From contig CAKRLV010000029.1 in assembly GCA_934359755.1 (NCBI GenBank), positions 1 through 27,246 on the forward strand: a DNA stretch of 27,246 bases. Direction: 5' to 3'. This DNA comes from an uncultured Agathobacter sp. (GTDB lineage Bacteria > Bacillota > Clostridia > Lachnospirales > Lachnospiraceae). The position numbers and the translations under genes are program-made. The notes beneath the pieces were generated by a model. That model was not told the origin of the DNA, did no database searches, and worked only from the letters and a program-made list of their open reading frames with translations. Positions within the stretch are counted from its first letter, which is position 1. The number at the start of each line of letters is the position of its first letter. Shown piece after piece: positions 22,309 through 27,246 of the stretch.

Positions 22309-25300
22309 ATGTGGAAGAAGAGATTTACCAACAGAGTACTTCAAAGGGGACAGATGTATTATCTGTGCGGTAATGTGACAATCGATGAAGTGGATGATGA
22401 TTATATAGGAGCAACTGTATCAAGCAATGATTCGAAAAGAAGCTATTCTGTTGATATCTCTTTTGATGATGAGCCAGACAGTCCGCAAATGTGGTGTGAC
22501 TGTCCATATGCAGAAGAGGGAAATAACTGCAAGCATATGGCGGCTGTCATGTATGAGATAGAATCAAAGAAACTTCACGAGCTTGACGGAAAGCCGAAGG
22601 CAAAAGAGAAGAAAATATCACTTTTTGAAGAAAGTGATGAAGAAAATTATCAGTATTTTGACATTCCAGCGTTGGCAGAGGATGTGGAATTTACAGAGAA
22701 AGTAGTAGACGGAGCAAGGAAAGATGTCAGAACACAGAAGGTGACATTTGAGAAGATAGAGACTGGATATTCGGCGAGCTATATTGATTACGGGAATCAA
22801 CAAGCTGCGGTCTATGGAACATATCATGGTGATAAAGGACTTATATATGATGTGCAGTTTGAGATGGACAGGGAGAATATCTTAAGTATGTCCTGTATGG
22901 TGCCAAAATGTAATTGTGGATACCGCATGAATTCGTATTACTGGAGAGAATCGGAGAAAAAGGCATGCCGTCATGTGGCAGCACTTATGCTTCTTGCGAA
23001 TGAATATCAGAAGACACATACAGTAGGTGATGCAACCGATTTGCAGGGAATGCAGATGCTTGAGGCTTTCAGAGGATTACATGCACAGAAGATGGCAAGA
23101 AAAGTGGAAAGCACAGATATCATCGGTCAGGTAGATATACAGCCTCGTCTGATTTTAGAGGATGATGAGCTGCATTTGTCTTTTAAGATTGGAAAGAACA
23201 AGATGTATGTCATGAAAAGCATCAAGGATTTCTACACAAGGAATCAGAATAAGGATGTACTTAAGCTTGGTAAGAGTGAGACTATAGATCTTGCAATAGC
23301 CCAATACACCCCGGATGCCCGAAGATATATTGAATACATAAACCAGGAAGTAAAGCAGGAATTCCAGCACAAGCACAGACTGGAGCAGAAAAACAGAAGC
23401 TGGTATGCACCAGAAGTAAAATCTGAGAGTATGAGTTCATACATTGATTTGTATGGAACAAGGGTTGATGAATTTTTTGATATGGAGATAGAAAGCGGAA
23501 AGCCAATCGCTTTTATCGATAAGAATATTGGTGCAAAAGAGAGAAAGATTTCCTTTAAAAATGGAACAATAAAAGCAGAACTTGAGATTTATCCGGAGAA
23601 AAAAGGGAAGGAGCTTGAATCAATTCGAATAGAAGGAAGCCTGCCTATTTTAATAAGCGGATCGAAATATCTGTATTATATAGAAGAAAATTCTATCTGC
23701 AGACTGGATGATGAAAACAGGAAGCTGCTAGATCCACTTTGGAATTTAAGCATTGATGGCGATATTGAGATACATGTAGGCCGAAACAATATAGCGGAAT
23801 TTTACTACAGAATTCTGCCAGAGTTAGAAAAATGTGCTGACATAACCAACCATGTTGGAGATATGGTGGAAGATTTCCTGCCGCAGGATATGGATATAAT
23901 TTTCTATCTTGATGCAGAGAAGAATTATCTCATATGCCGTCCGATGGCGAAGTATGAGAACGAGACATTTTCTATAATTGATATGAGAGAGCCAACCCAG
24001 ATAGTAGAAAAATACAGGGACAAGCTTAAAGAGGCAGAAGCATTAGCACTTGCGACAGAGTATTTTGATGAATTTGCAAGGGATGACAATGGCGATATTC
24101 TGATATGTCCAGATGAGGAAGACCGGGTATACCGATTGCTGGACCAGGGAATATCAGAGATGATGATGATAGGTGAGGTTCGATGCACTAATAGTTTTAA
24201 GCGTAAGAATACAAAGAAGAATCTCAAGATATCTGTCGGAGTGTCAGTACAAAGTGACATAATGAATCTTGAGATATCATCAGACGATATTTCACCGAAA
24301 GAACTGCTTGATATACTTGAAAGCTACAGACTTAAGAAGAAATATCATCGTCTCAAAAATGGTGAATTTGTTGATATCACTGACGAAAACATAGCAGAGC
24401 TCAGTGCAATGATGGAGTCAATGCATATATCTGCAAAAGAATTTGTCACTGGTAAGATGAATCTTCCACTTTACAGAGCGTTATATCTCGATAAGATGCT
24501 TGAAAACTGCACAGAGATTTATTCAAGTCGTGATAGCTATTTCAGAAATCTGGTAAAAGGATTTAAGACTATAGCAGATGCAGATTATGAGCTGCCAGAG
24601 AACTTGACGAAGGTGCTTAGAAATTATCAAAAATACGGATATAAGTGGATAAGAGCACTTACCGATAATAATTTTGGTGGAATACTTGCAGATGATATGG
24701 GACTAGGAAAAACACTGCAGATGATAAGTGTAATTGCAGGAACAAACATAGGAACCTCTCTGATTGTATGTCCAGCTTCGCTTGTGTATAACTGGCAGGA
24801 AGAGTTTAGCCAGTTTGCTCCAAACCTTAAGACTGCGGTAGTTGTAGGAAAGGCGGATGAGCGAAAAGAGATAATAGACAGGTATGCCGACTATGATGCA
24901 GTTATTACATCATATGATTTATTAAAAAGAGATATAGCAGAATACGAGGATAAGCATTTCGAATATCAGGTGATAGATGAAGCACAGTACATAAAGACAC
25001 ATACAACTGCAGCAGCCAAGTCAGTCAAGCTAATACATGCAAAGCATAAGATGGCACTTACAGGAACACCAATCGAGAATAGATTAAGTGAACTGTGGAG
25101 CATATTTGATTATCTGATGCCTGGATTTTTGTATGGATATGATGTATTTAAAAAGGAGATAGAGACACCTATAGTCAAGCAGAAGGATGAAGAGGCAACC
25201 AGACGATTAAAGAGGATGGTGTCACCATTTATACTCAGACGATTAAAGGGCGATGTGCTGAAAGATCTCCCAGATAAGATGGAAGAACTGCAGTATGCGC

Positions 25301-25986
25301 ATATGGATGAAAAACAGCAGCAGCTTTATGATGCGCAGGTTGTTCATATGAAAGAGAAATTGCGTGGACAGGATGAGGAGACATTTAAGAAAAACAAAAT
25401 ACAGATACTTGCAGAGCTTACACGAATCAGACAGATATGTTGTGATCCAGCACTTATGGTTGAGAATTACACAGGAGAATCTGCTAAGAGAGAAGCCTGC
25501 ATGGAGCTTATTGATAGAGCAATAGAAGGTGAGCATAAGATGCTTATATTCTCGCAATTTACTTCTATGCTGGAAATCCTCGCAAAAGAACTTGATAGGA
25601 AACAGATTGAATATTATGTGATAACAGGTGCAACGCCTAAAGAAAAAAGGCTTGAACTTGTGAAGAAGTTCAATACAAATAGTATTCCTGTTTTCCTTAT
25701 ATCACTAAAGGCTGGAGGAACAGGTCTCAATTTGACAGGCGCAGATATGGTAATACATTATGACCCATGGTGGAATGTGGCGGCGCAGAATCAGGCCACA
25801 GACCGTGCGCACAGAATCGGACAGACCAAAGTGGTCACAGTCTATAAGCTTATCGCGAAGGGCACAATAGAAGAGAAAATAGTAAAAATGCAGCAGGATA
25901 AAGCGGATCTGGCAAATGAGATATTAAGTGGTGAGAATGGAAATATCACCAGCATGACTAAAGAAGATTTGTTAGAATTGCTTTAA
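22309..25986 (+). CDS. SNF2-family helicase with two SWIM zinc fingers
   Basis: A 1225-residue double-stranded DNA translocase. A first SWIM finger lies at C63-x-C65-x8-C74-x-H76 and a second, longer one at C201-x-C203-x16-C220-x-H222. A long middle region matches the bacterial SNF2-associated type in position. The motor starts near 770: motif I DDMGLGKT with K801, motif II DEAQ 890-893, motif III ALTGTPIENRL, motif V/VI GGTGLNLTGAD and DRAHRIGQ (1165-1172). ATG 22309 is preferred over GTG 22300, which is part of the ribosome site AGAGGTG. Family members may remodel RNA polymerase or repair complexes. No methylase or nuclease neighbour suggests a defence island. Confidence 0.93.
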   Translation: MWKKRFTNRVLQRGQMYYLCGNVTIDEVDDDYIGATVSSNDSKRSYSVDISFDDEPDSPQMWCDCPYAEEGNNCKHMAAVMYEIESKKLHELDGKPKAKEKKISLFEESDEENYQYFDIPALAEDVEFTEKVVDGARKDVRTQKVTFEKIETGYSASYIDYGNQQAAVYGTYHGDKGLIYDVQFEMDRENILSMSCMVPKCNCGYRMNSYYWRESEKKACRHVAALMLLANEYQKTHTVGDATDLQGMQMLEAFRGLHAQKMARKVESTDIIGQVDIQPRLILEDDELHLSFKIGKNKMYVMKSIKDFYTRNQNKDVLKLGKSETIDLAIAQYTPDARRYIEYINQEVKQEFQHKHRLEQKNRSWYAPEVKSESMSSYIDLYGTRVDEFFDMEIESGKPIAFIDKNIGAKERKISFKNGTIKAELEIYPEKKGKELESIRIEGSLPILISGSKYLYYIEENSICRLDDENRKLLDPLWNLSIDGDIEIHVGRNNIAEFYYRILPELEKCADITNHVGDMVEDFLPQDMDIIFYLDAEKNYLICRPMAKYENETFSIIDMREPTQIVEKYRDKLKEAEALALATEYFDEFARDDNGDILICPDEEDRVYRLLDQGISEMMMIGEVRCTNSFKRKNTKKNLKISVGVSVQSDIMNLEISSDDISPKELLDILESYRLKKKYHRLKNGEFVDITDENIAELSAMMESMHISAKEFVTGKMNLPLYRALYLDKMLENCTEIYSSRDSYFRNLVKGFKTIADADYELPENLTKVLRNYQKYGYKWIRALTDNNFGGILADDMGLGKTLQMISVIAGTNIGTSLIVCPASLVYNWQEEFSQFAPNLKTAVVVGKADERKEIIDRYADYDAVITSYDLLKRDIAEYEDKHFEYQVIDEAQYIKTHTTAAAKSVKLIHAKHKMALTGTPIENRLSELWSIFDYLMPGFLYGYDVFKKEIETPIVKQKDEEATRRLKRMVSPFILRRLKGDVLKDLPDKMEELQYAHMDEKQQQLYDAQVVHMKEKLRGQDEETFKKNKIQILAELTRIRQICCDPALMVENYTGESAKREACMELIDRAIEGEHKMLIFSQFTSMLEILAKELDRKQIEYYVITGATPKEKRLELVKKFNTNSIPVFLISLKAGGTGLNLTGADMVIHYDPWWNVAAQNQATDRAHRIGQTKVVTVYKLIAKGTIEEKIVKMQQDKADLANEILSGENGNITSMTKEDLLELL

Positions 25987-25996
25987 ATATGAAAAG

Positions 25997-26025
25997 GGGT
26001 TCTCTATAGACTAGAGAACCCTTTT
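25997..26025. terminator. Bidirectional terminator between helicase and yitT-like genes
   Basis: GGGTTCTCTA (25997-26006) pairs with TAGAGAACCC (26012-26021), flanked by AAAA and TTTT, so it works on both strands. It overlaps the last codons and stop of the minus-strand gene. Confidence 0.8.
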
Positions 26026-26858
26026 CCAAATACCTCACTGGTACTCATGACAGACATAAAAGCCTGAAGATTGTTCTGATGAATGAAGCCTCTTAGTTCT
26101 ACAGCCTGTTTTCTGGTGAGTGTAGTAAAAACAATATAGTGTCTGGCACCGGTATATGCACCTCTTGCATCAACATACGTAGCGCTCTTGTGCAGAACAT
26201 TTATAATATAATCGCAGATTACATCCTTGTCATCACAGATAAGCATGATGGATTTTCGAAGCATTATATTCTCAATAATCGAATCAATCAAAAATGACTT
26301 CACAACAAGACCGACAAATGAATAAAGCGCTGTCTTGATATCAAAGACAAAGCAGGCAATGATAATCATAATGAGATCCGTAAGGAATAAAGCAATGCCG
26401 ATATCACTGACATGAGTGTATTTCTTGACAATCATAGCTATGACATCAGTTCCACCACTTGAAGCTCCGTCATAGAAAAGCAGAGCAGAAGCAATAGCAG
26501 GCAGCGTAATCGCAAAAATCAGCTCAAGCATTGGCTCATTTGAAAGCGGCTTACTGAGTGGATATAACTTCTCAAAGCCAAGAAGTTCAAATGACATGAG
26601 CACGGTCGCATAAGTAGTTTTAATCGCAAAATCCTTCCCAAGGAAAATAAAACCAATTAAAAGAAGAACTATATTGACAATCGTAGAGAACATACTCGCA
26701 GATAGTGGTGTGATTTTGGCAAACACAACAGCAGCACCGGTTACGCCACCGAAAGTGAAGTTGTTCGGAAATTTGAAAAAGTAAACACCTATACACATGA
26801 TGGTGATACTGATTGTAATAAGACAAAAGCTCTTAAAATATTTCATAAAGTAATTCAT
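26004..26858 (-). CDS. YitT-family membrane protein (DUF161 plus DUF2179)
   Basis: A 284-residue protein. The N-terminal two thirds hold about five or six helices with the family segments PNNFTFGGVTGAAVV and GASSGGTDVIAMIVKKYT. The soluble C-terminal DUF2179 domain (about 205-284) ends in TSEVFGKGFSSL. The role of the family is not settled. ATG 26858 is chosen, with AAGGA nine bases upstream; a TTG seven codons further up is in frame. TATAAT stands on the minus strand at 26885-26880 without a good -35. The gene is convergent to the helicase gene and their 3' ends share a terminator. Confidence 0.88.
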   Translation of the reverse strand: MNYFMKYFKSFCLITISITIMCIGVYFFKFPNNFTFGGVTGAAVVFAKITPLSASMFSTIVNIVLLLIGFIFLGKDFAIKTTYATVLMSFELLGFEKLYPLSKPLSNEPMLELIFAITLPAIASALLFYDGASSGGTDVIAMIVKKYTHVSDIGIALFLTDLIMIIIACFVFDIKTALYSFVGLVVKSFLIDSIIENIMLRKSIMLICDDKDVICDYIINVLHKSATYVDARGAYTGARHYIVFTTLTRKQAVELRGFIHQNNLQAFMSVMSTSEVFGKGFSSL

Positions 26859-26892
26859 AGTATATGTCCTTATCTTCAAATTATAATGTACG

Positions 26893-26951
26893 ACGATAAT
26901 CGCAGCAGTTGCAGCAAGGGTTAAGCTGTGGCTTGCGATTGCGGTTATCGT
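26893..26951. repeat. Long inverted repeat upstream of the yitT-like gene
   Basis: ACGATAATCGCA (26893-26904) pairs with TGCGGTTATCGT (26940-26951), 12 bp with one wobble, and an inner GCAAG-CTTGC pair strengthens the stem. It lies about 35 bases before the yitT start. Apart from this hairpin, the remnant frame at 26994 and the promoter at 27125, 26859-27195 holds nothing recognisable. Confidence 0.6.
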
Positions 26952-26993
26952 GTGGAATGTATGTACATTTTAGCACGAAAATATATGATGTAA

Positions 26994-27086
26994 AGTGATA
27001 TTTATAAAGAAATAAATGACGGTGATATTGTCTTAGCAGCCATTAGTCTTATATTCAATGAGTCCGGCGTAAAAGACGTATTGTAG
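26994..27086 (+). other. Open frame without start codon, possible gene remnant
   Basis: Thirty codons between a TAA and a TAG read as protein-like sequence (YKEINDGDIVLAAISLIFN). No ATG, GTG or TTG start exists in frame and no ribosome site is seen. It could be the end of a decayed gene; chance is about as likely. Confidence 0.2.
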
Positions 27087-27124
27087 CAGTTATTTAATAA
27101 GATTATTGGAACGTAAAATCAGTA

Positions 27125-27153
27125 TTGCTATTGTGCGGGCATATGCATATAAT
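27125..27153 (+). promoter_or_regulatory. Promoter of the RelB-type antitoxin gene
   Basis: TTGCTA (27125-27130), 17 bases, TATAAT (27148-27153), 42 bases before the start codon. Confidence 0.6.
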
Positions 27154-27195
27154 AATGATAGATGGAAACACTACTCACGAAAGGAGATGTTTTAT

Positions 27196-27246
27196 ATGGC
27201 TACAAAATCAGCAAATTTATATGCAAGGATTGAACCAGATGTCAAA
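27196..27246 (+). CDS. RelB/DinJ-type antitoxin, first 17 codons
   Basis: The window ends inside this gene. The visible start MATKSANLYARIEPDVK is the characteristic opening of DinJ/RelB antitoxins: a short N-terminal strand of the ribbon-helix-helix that binds the operator. AAAGGAG eight bases or so before the ATG and a good promoter at 27125 support it. A YafQ- or RelE-type toxin gene would be expected directly downstream, outside the window. The family call rests on 17 residues only. Confidence 0.7.
   Translation, partial: MATKSANLYARIEPDVK

Noticed and set aside
22309..25986. SNF2 helicase as part of a phage-defence system (DISARM-like)
   Set aside because: No methyltransferase, nuclease or PLD partner is nearby, and housekeeping-type genes flank it.
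26880..26990. Open minus-strand frame extending the yitT-like protein upstream
   Set aside because: It is open for about 30 codons but has no ATG or GTG start, and the hairpin explains the sequence better.

Overview
The window looks like a chromosomal segment of a low-GC, Gram-positive anaerobe, most likely a Lachnospiraceae-type gut Clostridium. The evidence is AT-rich DNA with strong AGGAGG ribosome sites, lipoprotein-type binding proteins, a two-subunit iron-sulfur serine dehydratase, an SNF2 helicase with SWIM fingers, a YitT protein and a RelB-type antitoxin. No rRNA, tRNA, CRISPR array or complete insertion sequence was seen.

Layout. 1-1600: a decayed accessory patch with a broken ORF6N-domain (phage-type) gene, an XRE regulator with membrane segments, and a minus-strand fragment. 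1785-2596: a MerR regulator with a membrane tail behind its own MerR-type promoter. 2759-5103: a membrane c-di-GMP phosphodiesterase with an eroded GGDEF domain. 5126-8338: a four-gene polar amino acid ABC transporter with a near-consensus promoter. 8345-10076 (minus): sdaAB-sdaAA L-serine dehydratase, with 35-bp tandem repeats between the two genes. 10187-11097: a second MerR regulator with a terminator hairpin in its leader.

11330-19600 is the most interesting region. It is an apparent eight-gene operon: a PII signalling protein without the uridylylation tyrosine, potA-potB-potC-potD-like ABC importer genes, an iron-type alcohol dehydrogenase, an MFS transporter and a class III aminotransferase. 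It starts at a promoter with a 19-bp spacer and internal dyad, the MerR-activated architecture. Read as a pathway, it imports an amine, transfers the amino group to a keto acid, reduces the aldehyde to an alcohol and may export the alcohol. That would be nitrogen scavenging with a PII sensor on the importer. The substrate is not shown by the sequence; putrescine, GABA, beta-alanine and taurine are candidates.

19727-27246: a SlyD/FKBP-type isomerase, a CPA1 cation/proton antiporter with two RCK_C lobes, a 62-residue unknown protein, an SNF2 helicase with two SWIM fingers, a convergent YitT membrane protein, and the first 17 codons of a RelB/DinJ antitoxin at the right edge.
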